A stretch of DNA of 64,000 nucleotides from Lunularia cruciata (taxonomy: Eukaryota > Streptophyta > Marchantiopsida > Lunulariales > Lunulariaceae), in contig OX419756.1 in assembly GCA_948567375.1 (NCBI GenBank), forward strand, positions 60,464,333 to 60,528,332, read 5' to 3'. Under the pieces are notes generated by a model. That model did no database searches and was not told the origin of the DNA. It saw only the letters and a program-made list of their open reading frames with translations. Both the position numbers and the translations under genes were made by a program. Below, one piece after another: positions 13,359-25,465 of the stretch; positions within the stretch are counted from its first letter, which is position 1; every line of letters starts with the position of its first letter.

Positions 13359-16300
13359 ATGGTTTCTCTCGGGATGCAGTCGGTTGTAGCTGGTGCACCG
13401 GGCTTCTGCAGGGCACAGGCTTCTTTGCCTGCAGCTACCTTTAGCTCTTCTTTACCGAGTTCTATCCGGTCGAAGTTGAGAACAGAGGATGCTTTGGTTT
13501 TCTCTGTAATCCGACTGTACTCGCTTCAAAAGGCCAGAGTTTCTAAACTGTCTCCGAGGGCGAAAGCTGATCCGCAGTTCACCGTCTCCTGTATTAGTTC
13601 CTCGGAAGCTGAGCCACCGATTATTGTTCCGAACGTGACTAGTACGGATTTTTTGTACGAGGAGGAGAGTTTCTCGAAAGCTTCTGAGGAGGAGGCCACT
13701 TCCGAGGGCAGAGAGGTTAGTTTCGAACTTTAAATTTCAGTCATAGACCACACAACACCGCTATTCGTGCCGTAAACTAGCAACTAATAGGCTGGGAAAA
13801 ACAATTCAGCTTCATATTAGAGAGTTGTCATTTCAAGCCATCAGTCTGGCCAACTGAGTGCATGCGGTGTCTTCGAAACTTTGAAGGATATCTTAAGCCG
13901 TATGTTAACCTGATTTATCGTGTCATCGTTGAATTGGGTGCAGGATGAAGACGATACTTGGTTGCTGGAATTTCAAAGTGAGATTGAGAGGGTAAAGGCT
14001 GCTTGGAGTGACGTAGAGAAGATAAAAGACTCCTGGAATCAGTCATCGGACTACTCGCCCCCGCCTCCCAATACGTCTAGGAGACGGGTTTTGGGTGCTC
14101 CCATGTTTATGTCTTTGGCCCTTCTATTTGGATGGGCTGCTCCTGTAGAAAAGTCTCATGCTTTGGCACCTGCTGTTATCGACTCGTCAACAACACCCAA
14201 CACAACGCAGTTTGATGGTGGCGATGATCGTCTTCAGAACGCTGCTTCAGTATTTAGACAAGCTTTAGAGGCCTCCACGGTTGTTACTCGTTCTTCTTCC
14301 AAACTTAATAAAGTTATAGAGTTTTGAATATGATTATGTCAGTAATGTTGATTCAAGAGTCTATAAATCTCCAGCTTTGTGCTCTCATCAGTTGCTGATG
14401 TAACAACTCCCGATGCTGATGCATGTCATGACTTCCACGAGGAGACTACTTCCTTTCACCCGGCTCGGTGTAGTTATCCAATGGCGATCTGTTTCTGGTA
14501 CTGCTGAACGTAGATTGTGCGTGAAGCATTTCCTTGACTTTGTTTGACAGGAGCAACACAGGAGGAATTGAGTTCTAGAAATCTCTGTTGAGTTAGTGAA
14601 ATGCGGAATGTCTCTCAGCAGCAAGCAAAGATGCTGATGCTTGCTCTTACGTAGCGTGTAAGTACGAATTGTCAAGAATCACATGGAGTACATACTGAGA
14701 AATTTTTCATCGGGAGCTGCGCATCATCTTCATAATTCAGATTCTGTCTTTACATTCCAGGTTGAAGAAGAGGAAAGGTTGTGGACGGAAGTTATTAATG
14801 CGTCCGAGAATGTTGATGCCGCGTGGACTCAAGATATTCTGGCCAGAGCTTTTGGGAATAGAGGCAATGCACGTAGTCGGCAGGTAATACTGCACGCACT
14901 GCGAAGGAACTTGAGGGAGAAGACTTGGATGAATCGTGACTAGCTGATTCATTCCTCTTCAGACTGTGGATACACACCTGACCAATATTATCCTGTTCTA
15001 CGATTTCTGGACATTGCTATTCCTTCAACCGACTTGACAGGGAAGCTAATGCTGTGACCATGATGTTTTTGATTCATGAAGGGGAATTTGGAGCAAGCAC
15101 TAGGGGACTACAATCGGTCCATTCAGCTTGCCCCGTGAGTTCTGTCCCGGCCTTAGCTCTTTTCCTCGTGTGCAGTGAGTTGCTGAGTGGAAAATTACGA
15201 GACTGTAGACAGTACCTACATCCCATGGGTTGAGCTTCCAAATGACTCTCTGCGTGCTTCTTCTCAATGCAGATATGCTGTTGATCCCGTGCTAAATAGG
15301 GGTGTAGCATTGGAAAGTCTTGGAAGATACAAAGAAGCATCAGCAGATTATGAAGCTGTACTGAAGGCTCAACCTGATGATCCTGCGGCATGGAACAATT
15401 TGGGCAACGTTAAGGTACGAATTAAAATGTCGAATTATTTAGCTCAGGGTGCAGGGAGATGTGCTGATAACAACTACGAGTTTGAGAGCCTAGCTAAACT
15501 CGGTCTTCAATTTCTTGATCTCATGGCAAAGTCTTAGTTTGCTAATTTAGTCTTCCCAACTGCCATATCTGCTTGGGGTCTTGTGTGTTGGGCCCTGTAT
15601 GTCGACGATTGGTGTAAATCCATGTGTAGGGCTCTGTAAGTAAACTTTCAATATAGGTAGGCTAGTCACTAACTATGGTTACTTTGAATATAGTATGTTG
15701 ACCCTGTTACTTTGAGAGTTCTGGCACTTTCATATCTAGATACACGTCTAGTGTCCATTGATACTCTCGTCGGTACAATTGGGTGTAGAACCTCCTGAAG
15801 TGGAGAGATATGTTTCTTTTAGTGCTTTCAGGCTTCATGCATCTATACATCTTTCTCGAGGTTCTAACTTCTCCTCCGAACAGCGAAAAGCAGTCAAAAG
15901 GCTTAAGTTGTGGTTGGAAGGAGTGCAAGCGCGTAAGAACCCACTACATCTCTATTTTGGGCTGATGGACTGATGATGTTTCCAGGCCGCGATGAATCAA
16001 TGGGACGATGCTTTACGAAGTTACTCCAAAGCTGTTCAACTTGCTCCGAAGTTTTCATTTGCCGCTGCCAACTACGCCTTGGTAAGTCTACCTCTCAAGT
16101 AACTCCGACATGTCTTCTCATTGCAGATTTTGACGTGCTAGAGAACCAATTCTATCATAGATCCTTGGATTTTTTCTTTTACCTTTTGTCTAAGTTGAGT
16201 TGGAATGTTCGCAACTCAGAACGAAATATGTCCGGTCCTTCTCGATCTGACAGCTTATACTCTTTCTGCTCTCTCATCACAGGCCCTATACCAAGTCGGC

Positions 16301-16852
16301 AGGGATAATGAAGCTGTTCGACAATTCCGCAACCTTTTGAGGAAATATCCAGAGGTACACTCCGGCTTTCTTTGGAATTCAAATATGTTGTCTTTATCGA
16401 AGCTGCACAGAGGGTTGTCTCAGCTTTGATAGACAATCTGACTTCATTTAACTTCGGTATGTAATCTGCAGTTTGCAGACGTGAGAGCTGCATTAGCAGT
16501 CTCTTTGTATGGACAAGGGCAGTACGCTGAAGCAGAAACGAACTGGGGCCGCCTCGAGGTACATGAGTCACTGGATTTTCTCAGGACAAGGCAGAACTTA
16601 CTGAACTGTAGGAAGTTGCAAGGATGACTTAGGACGACGTTATTTGCTAATGTATGGACCTCAAAAGGTAATCACCTACTCCCGCAGCAAGTCAATTCCA
16701 GTTCTAAGGTTTTCTTGTGTGCTCTTTGTTTCCTACTTTGTCAGGATGGGAGATACAGAGATCGCGATTGGGTTAAGAATACTCGTCGATGGCCTCCAAG
16801 ACTTACAACCGCTTTGGAAGATTTCCTAGATGTCAAACAAACGTCGACTTGA
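13359..16852 (+). CDS. Chloroplast (thylakoid-type) TPR protein, nine exons
   Basis: Exons: 13359-13715, 13944-14312, 14761-14883, 15082-15134, 15273-15414, 15986-16081, 16283-16354, 16472-16558, 16745-16852. All borders are GT...AG and phases agree, giving 468 residues. The N-terminus is Ser/Ala-rich with few acids, like a plastid transit peptide. Residues 165-167 are RRR, followed by a hydrophobic stretch and an A-L-A site near 190, which resembles a thylakoid or Tat-type signal or a membrane anchor. From about residue 245 there are tandem TPR units ('GNLEQALGDYNRSIQLAP', 'GRYKEASADYEAVLKAQP', 'NQWDDALRSYSKAVQLAP', 'GRDNEAVRQFRNLLRKYP'), then a conserved-looking tail 'YRDRDWVKNTRRWPP'. TPRs are protein-protein scaffolds; I infer a role in assembling photosynthetic complexes but cannot name the partner. 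The start is the first ATG giving a transit peptide. Confidence 0.88.
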
Positions 16853-19800
16853 CGCAGGGTTCTGATCATCTTTCCTTGTTCGCGTACTGTGTTTGCGTTG
16901 TGTAATTATAGTTGTGGAACTCTTTGATCAGGAACGAAGAGTTTACGTCTTGTGAAACTTACCTTGTATCTATCTAACTTACCTTGTACCTTGTGAAACT
17001 TATCTAGCGGATCTGAAGTTCGGTCAGAGCCTCACTCATCAGCTTGGTGATTTTCTTCAGTCGTGAAACGAACTCTAAAGATCATCAGACATTAGTATTA
17101 GCTACAAATGTACACCATATGAGGGGTTCATTCACCAACCCCTGCAGAAAACAAACTTGTCATTGGGCCTCGGCGAACTTCAAATGTTGATTGCACCTTG
17201 AATTCAATTTTCTGTGTGTGCACGCTGGGATTTTCAGGGCCCCTTTTCGCATCGCATATACATCCCAGTGGTCACGTTATAGACAGATTGCAAGGTAAAT
17301 GCCAAAGTTAGCCTAGCCGATCAGAAAATGTCATCAACATGTCGATATTGAATAGGAGAACTTGAAAATTGGAAGTCGAAGGAAGCTTTCACCCATGTTT
17401 CTTCGAACCTCCAGTGAATTCTTGACTGTCCTCGGTGTAAAGCACACACCGTTGGGAACGACAAACAGACTGTCGAATAGAAGTTGAATGATTGATTCAA
17501 ATGGATGGAAAGTTACGTATCACGAAGAACCCCAGAGCGCCCAGACGCAATAACTTAAAATAACTTCGATTCAAAAGATCCGTATTATTTTGTGCGGACT
17601 AAACAATCCCGGAGCCCCGTGTCTATAGACTTAATTGCTTTACTTCAGATAGCGATCGAAATAGTTGTATCACTCCATATGGAAGGGGTTTCTAGTTAAC
17701 GGTGATCAGCGATAGACTCAGAGCAGTAGAACTCCGATAGTAGTGAGAGCAACTTGAAGGCCATCAAAAGTGCATGGGCAAAAGATGATGAAGTATCTAA
17801 TTACCTGGCTTCCAAAACTCCGATGTAAATGGTTTGTTTACCGATCATTGATTATCGTACTAGGCGAAATGGCTTCGTCACAGTGCAAATTCATTTGTGG
17901 CAGTGAAGGGGTGTACCGCACGTCAAGTATTTCAAAGAGGGTTTGCAACTTCACTGTAGCTGGCTGCTAAGAACGACAGCGTGACATCATTTTACTCCCA
18001 AACTTCTCCAATTAATCCAAGCTCAATGGCAATCAGTCTCATTAATGTGTTGTTATAATCATGCTGAGTCAAGATACCAAGGACGAGGGCTTCTCCCAGT
18101 GTTCAAATCCCCGATCAGATTTTTGTCTCGTTGGGTGGAAGACATCCACACGAGATAGATTGGATCCCATCTCAATTCTTTCCTCTTGGACACACTTTAC
18201 TTGATCGCTCGGATCCATCGAGATCTATCTAGAAGAGGAAGCTCAAAGCTCAAAATCGCGATTCCTTGGGTCAGATCTTCTCTTCTTGCTCTTTGTCCCT
18301 CGGTCGAAAAACCGGCTCGTGCTGATGTCGTTTCCGGAAGCTTCCGCGCTCTAGATCTGTGCAATTGAGAAACAACTCTTTGATGCTGATTGAATTCGGG
18401 TCTGCACCGATTCACCAGTTACGTCACTTTGACCAAATTCCGGCCGAAGTTTCTGGCAAGGGATATAAACGTGAAGAGATATACAGCAGACAAGCTCCCC
18501 TAATCATCATGGTCATAATCTCCAGATAAAGTTCGATATTAAGCTTCCTTTTCCTTGAAGCAGATGCTCGAAGTTTTGTGGGAATTACTCCAGATTTGAC
18601 CTTATAGAGTAATCTCTTACAGCTCTAGCCCTTCAAAATTTCAGTCGTCCTCATATCAACACTATGTCGAAGTTGTCATGACTGTTACAATGATCAGGGA
18701 TCGTCACACTCATGGCCACAAAAAGTTATCTCCTACTGCCACATTGATTCATGGCCATTGCATGACCCGAGTCTTACAACCTCCTGGCTGCTCTTTCGCA
18801 AGGCGTCTGAGCGTGCGATGGAAGAGGGCACTGGACGTAAATATAAACAAGGAACGCTCGAATTCCAGAATTCTCCAGTGAGAAATGACTGTAAATTGAG
18901 AGTAGCAAACTCAGGGCGTTGACATTCTTCATGATGAATATTGCCGCTGTAGGTAGAGTTTCAATTGCAGCAGGCATCGACGACGTAGATAGAATCTGCG
19001 CCTGATTGCCGGCCAAGAATTTGGCGACAATTGGAACTCCATGATTTCAGCACACGTGGTGATGAGCCCGACGATACAGCAGCAGTGAGCTGAAGGGATC
19101 GGGCAGCTAATTTCTTCTTTGCTTACAATGATGAAACTTTTTTAGCGCAATCATTCTTAAGTATGTGTGAAGTCGATAGTAACATGTGCACAGTGGCTTC
19201 ACTATGATTCATTGGGTGTAGATTTATTCTTGCAGACTTGATGAGGAGACCTTTAGTTTAGAGTTCACCGTGCTTGATCGGCTGACCTTCATTGAGCCCG
19301 AAGGTGAGATTCTGAGCCTGTCCAGTCATGTCCCTATAAACTGTACGTTTGAGTACTTGACCTTGTGATTAGCGGAACAGATAGATAGTGTCCGGAGTTC
19401 CATAGAAGCAACCAGGTGAACTTTGGTTAATGTTCAGAAGCTGTCATAAGATTCTGTTGTCCGAGCAACCGTAGCAGTAAATCCAGATGAGAGCGACCTT
19501 CAAATTCGACGGCACCCGGCAGCCATAAATCGCAAATTAAACTTCGCACACCCCTCGTAATTTACTGTCAAGATTTTCATCCTGATTCCAGAAATTATTA
19601 AATTTGGTCCCACTTTGATCCTCGTCAAGGCTAATAATCTGAGAGTTGAATGAGGCACCGTATCCTTCTAACGTAGGGTCCACTATCGTTCAATGTAATG
19701 TGTTCAGTCAAGAAAATCGACTTAGACGAATGGAAAAACTTTCATCGATCACGTGCAGCTATGTTTCGATACCACTCATGAAATAGAGCCGTGATGTGAT

Positions 19801-20626
19801 GTATATGTGATCACCACGTGCACCTGCTGTCCGTGCCAGTTCCTACTGTTGCTAAGGCTCGGAAGCTCTCTAGATCTGAGAACGACAGTGAGATTGGCTA
19901 GGCGTCCACATAATGCCATGAAGTCGTGCACAAAACTCCAGCATGTACTCCTTCCAGTTTATGAGCCCTGACTTAGTTCCAGAAAGCGACCGGAGGAAGG
20001 TAGAAAAGGATGAGTCAAACTCTTTCTTCAGCACGTACGTGAAAGAATCGCACAATGGGAAAAACCCGTGTTGCGTTTTGAGAACCAAATGTTTCAGTTT
20101 CTAAGAGCCCCCATTTATTTCAATACTAGTCCAGGACGGCAGCTGTATACATGTCGATGTTATCCAGAGATTGTGAATTCGCAGTTTCATGAAGGGATTG
20201 AAATGATTACAACAATCTCTCCCAAGTCAACCGTCCTACAGCTCGATCTAGGTACTTCAGCAGTTTGGACTTGTACAGTGGTGTGCCGATTCAGAACAGA
20301 GTTTGATAGCAAGCTGCAACCTCGAGCTCGGAATTTGAAATGAGTGCATATCCGGGAAATGCTCCAGGTACGGAGGTTCCAGCTGGTCAGTTACAAGCTA
20401 GCAGCCGACATAGTTGTTACGCATTTCGAAACTATAAAACTTGTGATTCCAACTTGTGTTTCATCACGAAATTTAGACCCCACAATCTCATCACCAATTC
20501 TCTCTGACTTTCGTCCCGTGGTGAGCGCTTTTACTCTTAAAGTTAAAAGCTCGTCAGTCTAAGTTGTGTGTGTAACTGAGCATTCTGGACAGTTCTTAGT
20601 AGTCCTACTTTTGCATCTTAATCAAT
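16853..20626. other. Intergenic DNA between the TPR and polygalacturonase genes
   Basis: About 3.8 kb of mixed composition, containing the 3' end of the TPR transcript and the upstream region of the polygalacturonase gene. Open frames of 60-90 codons occur on both strands but show no family signature and no consistent exon structure. I see no transposon ends and no RNA gene that can be supported. Confidence 0.5.
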
Positions 20627-20791
20627 ATGGGGAAAGCACTACTCATGGTCAGTTCCTGGGTCCTCGCGGCTTTCATTACATCGACATATCATCCATCGGT
20701 ACGAGTTGTTGCAGCTGATTCAGGCTCCTTCACTGAATACAACGTACTGAATTATGGGGCAGTAGGGGATGGGTCAACAAATGATACCCAG
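20627..20791 (+). CDS. Alternative or duplicated first exon of the polygalacturonase
   Basis: The ATG opens a 55-codon exon with a hydrophobic secretory signal (about residues 1-30) followed by 'YNVLNYGAVGDGSTNDTQ', the N-terminal hallmark of GH28 polygalacturonases. It ends in phase 0 at a good donor (CAG|GTACGT), at exactly the same protein position as the other first exon at 21509-22555. Both can therefore splice in frame to the exon at 22961. If this exon is used, the product is 412 residues, a normal size for plant polygalacturonases. It could instead be the only surviving exon of a tandem duplicate gene. No further GH28 exon lies between 20.8 and 21.5 kb. Confidence 0.75.
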
Positions 20792-21508
20792 GTACGTCTC
20801 ACTTTCTGACCTCAGCGGCAGCTGATTTGGATGTGGAAGATATTGACCCCCACCTGATCGATTTCGGATAAACAAATTCTTGTCACAGTGACAGAAATTT
20901 TAAAATGAGATTAGTTGAAGTCAGTGAAGTGCAAATGGTATCGGTGCACGATCTCTTCTCCTATCTTCCCATGTAGATCACATCACTACTTCATATATGT
21001 ATATACTACTTCATTAGACATCATCACTTTGCGAAAAGTGACAACCTGTAAATATGCGGTCACAGCAATTTCATGTCCTACTTTGCAGATTTACACACAA
21101 ATTCATGTACCCTTGATACTCTCGCGCACCTAACTTACTGCACAGTACCACCTAAAGGAGTCTCAGACATCACTTTAGACATCACTTTCATTTAAGTTCG
21201 TGTGAATCAAGAAGAAAATTTTAATATCACGTGTATATGTTGATCGCAAGCAGTCAATCACGTAACCAACTCTTGAGGCCGAGTGTGTTCTTTAATCAAG
21301 TACAGTAGTCGCAACTGTGTGATCTCAATCTCAAGAATCCATTTTTATATCGCTGTGTCGTTGGAGATTACGAAGGTATAAGTCGTGAATCGGTTTCTCT
21401 ACCTCTAGATCTAATCGTCAAGTTGTTTGGGATCTGCTCAGGTAGCTAGTTAGATAGCTAGATTCTCCCCATGGGTTAATATCCGAAGCCTCAGAATTCT
21501 CATGAGAC

Positions 21509-24500
21509 ATGGCGATGGTTTTCCTTCAAGTTTGGATTTTGCTCATTCAGCTCGTGGCATCGACCCATTCTTTATCTGGTTCTTTGGGACATTCGTCTAG
21601 TATCTCCAAATTGACACATTCGAAAAGTGACTCGAGTTTCTCGGGACCTTCGTCTAGTATCTCTAAATCTCCACGTACGAATCCTTCGAAACATTCCTCT
21701 AGGCGCAGTCCTCCGCCTCGTTCGCCCCCACTCTCGAGAGGTATAACAGAAGGATCAGGCTTAGATGTTAATCATGGAACAGGAAACTCTTCCTCGAACT
21801 CGCCCGCAGCGAATTTAGAGAACGGTGGTATGGAATCATCGAGTAATAGCTCAGGTGATGTAGATTTGGGAGGTCCGGTTTCTTCCTCGGAGAGTTCAGA
21901 TATCAGAGGTAATTCTACTGCACCTGGAGCTGTAGAGCCGTCAAATTCTTCAGGCAATGTAGATTTGGATGACCCGGTTTCGTCCTCAGATTCTTCAGAT
22001 ATTATTACGAATAACTCTACGTCCTCACCTACTTTAGAACCATCAGAACCCACTTCGAACTCGTCAGCGGATTTAGGCGGTGGTAGTTCGAACTCATCTA
22101 CAAATGGATCAGAAAACGGGGATTTAGACGACCGTAACTGGAATTCATCCTCGAATGGTTCGGATGATGTAGATTTGGGAAATACTAGTTCGAATTCCTC
22201 GACGAATACTTCAGACAATTCGCCCGAAATGTCGACGTCGCCATCACCTGTAGAAGCGCCATCTCCAGAGTCAAGCTCATCAAATTCTTCAGAATCAGAT
22301 TCGAGCAACTGTGGGGATCTGGGTCCAGACTACCAGTTGAATGCTACATGTGGAGATAGTACTGGCGACTGGAATTCTTCTATAACGACACCTCCTTCCA
22401 GTGACATCCCGAACCCCCCAACCAACAATTCTAGTGCAGAATATCCGACCCCGGACGGTTCTTGCACAAATTCTTCGACCTCTGAAGATTTGTTGACTCA
22501 ATTCAGTGTATTAGATTTCGGCGCATCTGGAGATGGTCAGACGGACGATTCACAGGTATAAACAGCGCCTTTGCGTTTACTGGTTGCTTGTCGAGATCAA
22601 TCTACACATAGTTACCATGAGCTAAGACTGTTTACCGAGTCACTCAGCGTGGACGTAAAGAAGATGATGATCTGACGATGGACTGCAATTACCTCTCTAT
22701 TACTTCTTTAACCATCGAAATATTGAGGTTCGACTCGTGTAAAGCATGAGCATAATTCCTACTTAAGCCACCTTGATGATAATGAGCATTATCAGCATCG
22801 ATGCTTCTCCAGGAGAAAACCATGTTGCAGTAATTGGGATTCCGTCCGCTAATCTGACAAGACCTGATGAGATCGTGCTGGATCCGATGCCCAGAAAAGT
22901 GCAGCTGAAATTCATCATGCAGTGTAAAGATATCACAGCTCATAATCTCTCGTTATGCAGGCCTTTGCAAATGCTTGGACTGCTGCCTGCGCCACCAATT
23001 ACGGATACGTACATGTGCCCGGTGGACACAGTTTCATGGTGTATCCGATCACATTCAAAGGTCCTTGCTTGCTCAACATGACCATGCAGGTACATATATA
23101 TACGCCGCGATCGACATCCTCCAATTTCCAGTCGCTGCCGTTCTGCTTCCAGTTTCTCTGCAAATTCTTCATAATGGAGCTCCTCCGTTCCTCAAGGGAA
23201 GTTAATTGTCCGCGAAGTACGTTGTTCTGATTTCCTGCTTCCGGATAGAGTTCTGAAAGGTCTTGGTTGTGTGCAGATTGATGGAACCATTCTCGCTCCC
23301 TCCGAGCCGTCTGTCTGGGACACTGTGACTACAAAGTCATGGCTGTACTTCAAGAGCGTGGCTATTGTACTTCAAGGAAGTGGTACTATCAACGGTCAAG
23401 GCCAAACCTGGTGGGCAGAATCCTGCAAGACAAACACCAGCAATGTACGTGAATAGCTTGCAACACGCGTCAGCTTCTTCGAATCATCATTACATCTCTA
23501 CACGATGCACATTTGATGGAACTTTTGTATCGAGATCAGTGTCCGTTGCTTTCTAATCTTATATTGCAATTGATCTGTGCTTCTGTTGTGCAGGCTTGCA
23601 CAGACGGACCCACTGTAAGTACTGATTCCCCCTCACTGAGTGGTGCAATTTAGACCGGACAACATTCAATCCAACAAGCTTGTGCTTCGTCACGACTCAT
23701 TCTACTAGCTCTCTTTCATTTCATTTTACTTCTATCCAACTGAACGCGGAACCTGCGGTTTCAATTTCCAACGCTACCACTTTCATGGGTCTGAATCATG
23801 CAGATGCTAAACCCATAACGAATGCACTCAGTATTTCCTTTCCCTGCAAAATCCTTGCAAGTATTTTGAGATTTAAGATGATGCGAGTTATTCCGAACTT
23901 GAGCTGAGCCGCTCTGGTTTTATGGATGCAGGCGGTTGTATTTTCGTCCTGTAAAGGTGTGACAGTGCAGCATGTGACAATCCTCAATAGTCAGCAGATG
24001 CATCTCGCGTTCGAAAAATCGTCAGTGATTACTGTCAATTATGTCAACATATCAGCTCCTGGAACCAGCCCAAATACTGACGGGATCCACTTACAGAACT
24101 CCACGAGTGTCACCATCCTAAACTCCTTCATTGGGACCGGTGAGTTCGGAGATTGCATGCAGTGAAATCCCTTGGCGTCCACAGTTTACCTCCACATAGT
24201 TGCAGCAGATTGTGATCAGAGTTTTAGTCAACCTCCTGAGAAGTGTCACATCTTCACAATGTATAGGAACTCTCATGTGTGAGGATGAATGCATCCTTAA
24301 AACTGTGAGGTCTAAGATTCTATTCATTAACATTCAAAACATTTAATTGCTGAAATGCCGTGTACTTGTACTGTGCAGGCGATGACTGCATTTCCATACA
24401 AAATGGATCTGCTACCGTCCTCATCAAGAATATGACATGTGGGCCGGGCCATGGAATCAGGTAATCAATCTACGTAGTGCTAAAGAGAATTCATCAGCAA

Positions 24501-25465
24501 ATGACACCAAAGAGATATTCACTCGAACGACCTGACTTACAAGAACGCACCTTGAGCCACAAATCTTGTTCTCAATGTAGGCTAGTTATATCGAGAGCTC
24601 TAAACGAGATGGACAGTTTTCTTGGATATGAGGACAGTAACTATTGTGTATTGTGTATTGTGTTTCAGGTGACAATTTGTGACGCATCCATCTGTGCAGC
24701 ATAACTTTATCGTGGGTTCTTTTGTGATTGCAGTGTTGGAGGGCTGGGGAAGAAGAATACGTCGGCATTAATATCAGATGTTGTTGTACAAGACGTTGTT
24801 TTCACGAACTCTACGAATGGAGTCAGAATCAAATCTTGGCAGGTGAGTTACTAAGAAGCAACTTTGTATTCCTGAGCCTATCTGGACTGCATAGCATAGC
24901 TACTCCAATTCAGCATCAAGCTAGCACGAAGCTAACAAAATTTTATGGTAAGAGAAGAAAGTGGTTAATGAAACGCGTTGGATCAAATCCTCCTCTACTT
25001 GGAGAATTGGAGCCTAAATTTGTGTATGTACTGTATAAGTCATGCTTAATTCTCAAGAGCAGCATATGGTGACAATCCAAATCCTACTCGTCATTTTTAT
25101 TTGTACAGGGGTCTTCAGGAACGGCTAGCGGTTTCACTTACAAAAACTTACGAATGAACAACGTAAAAAACCCAATTTTGATCGACCAGTATTATTGTGA
25201 TTCTTCCTCATCTGGATCGTGTCCCAATTTCACTTCCAGCGTGGTAATCTCGGGAGTGAGCTACAAAAACATAACTGGGACTTCGGCAACCAAAGTTGCC
25301 ATCAAGTTCGCGTGCAGCGAAACAGTTTCCTGTACCGGAATCTCACTCCAAGACATTAATGTTGTCCAGACTTCAGGTTCGGAGGCTACAACGTCTTGCA
25401 CAAATGCGTGGGGTACCTCTGAGGGCACAGTCACTCCGACTAGTTGCCTTCAAACAAGTTCTTAG
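21509..25465 (+). CDS. GH28 polygalacturonase with a long Ser/Asn-rich N-terminal extension
   Basis: Exons: 21509-22555, 22961-23089, 23277-23444, 23594-23614 (a 7-codon microexon), 23932-24139, 24379-24460, 24734-24842, 25109-25465. Borders are GT...AG and phases agree, giving 706 residues. Residues 1-21 look like a signal peptide. About 22-325 are low-complexity Ser/Asn/Asp/Pro with about twenty N-x-S/T sequons and spaced 'DVDLG'-like words, plus a Pro-rich 'SPPPRSPPLSR' patch. The catalytic part starts at 'FSVLDFGASGDGQTDD' and keeps all four GH28 blocks: SPNTDG, GDDC, GPGHGIS and RIKSWQ. The enzyme should be secreted and hydrolyse 1,4-alpha-galacturonan in pectin. The extension may be heavily glycosylated and wall-associated (inference). 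The first exon at 20627 is an alternative start. Confidence 0.9.

Noticed and set aside
18060-18130. B-box-like GTTCAAATCC suggesting a tRNA gene
   Set aside because: No matching A box, acceptor stem or anticodon loop could be folded around it.
21772-22308. 178-codon frame antisense to the Ser/Asn-rich exon
   Set aside because: Mirror of the low-complexity sense exon; Ser/Glu/Asp-rich translation is a by-product of the same repeats.
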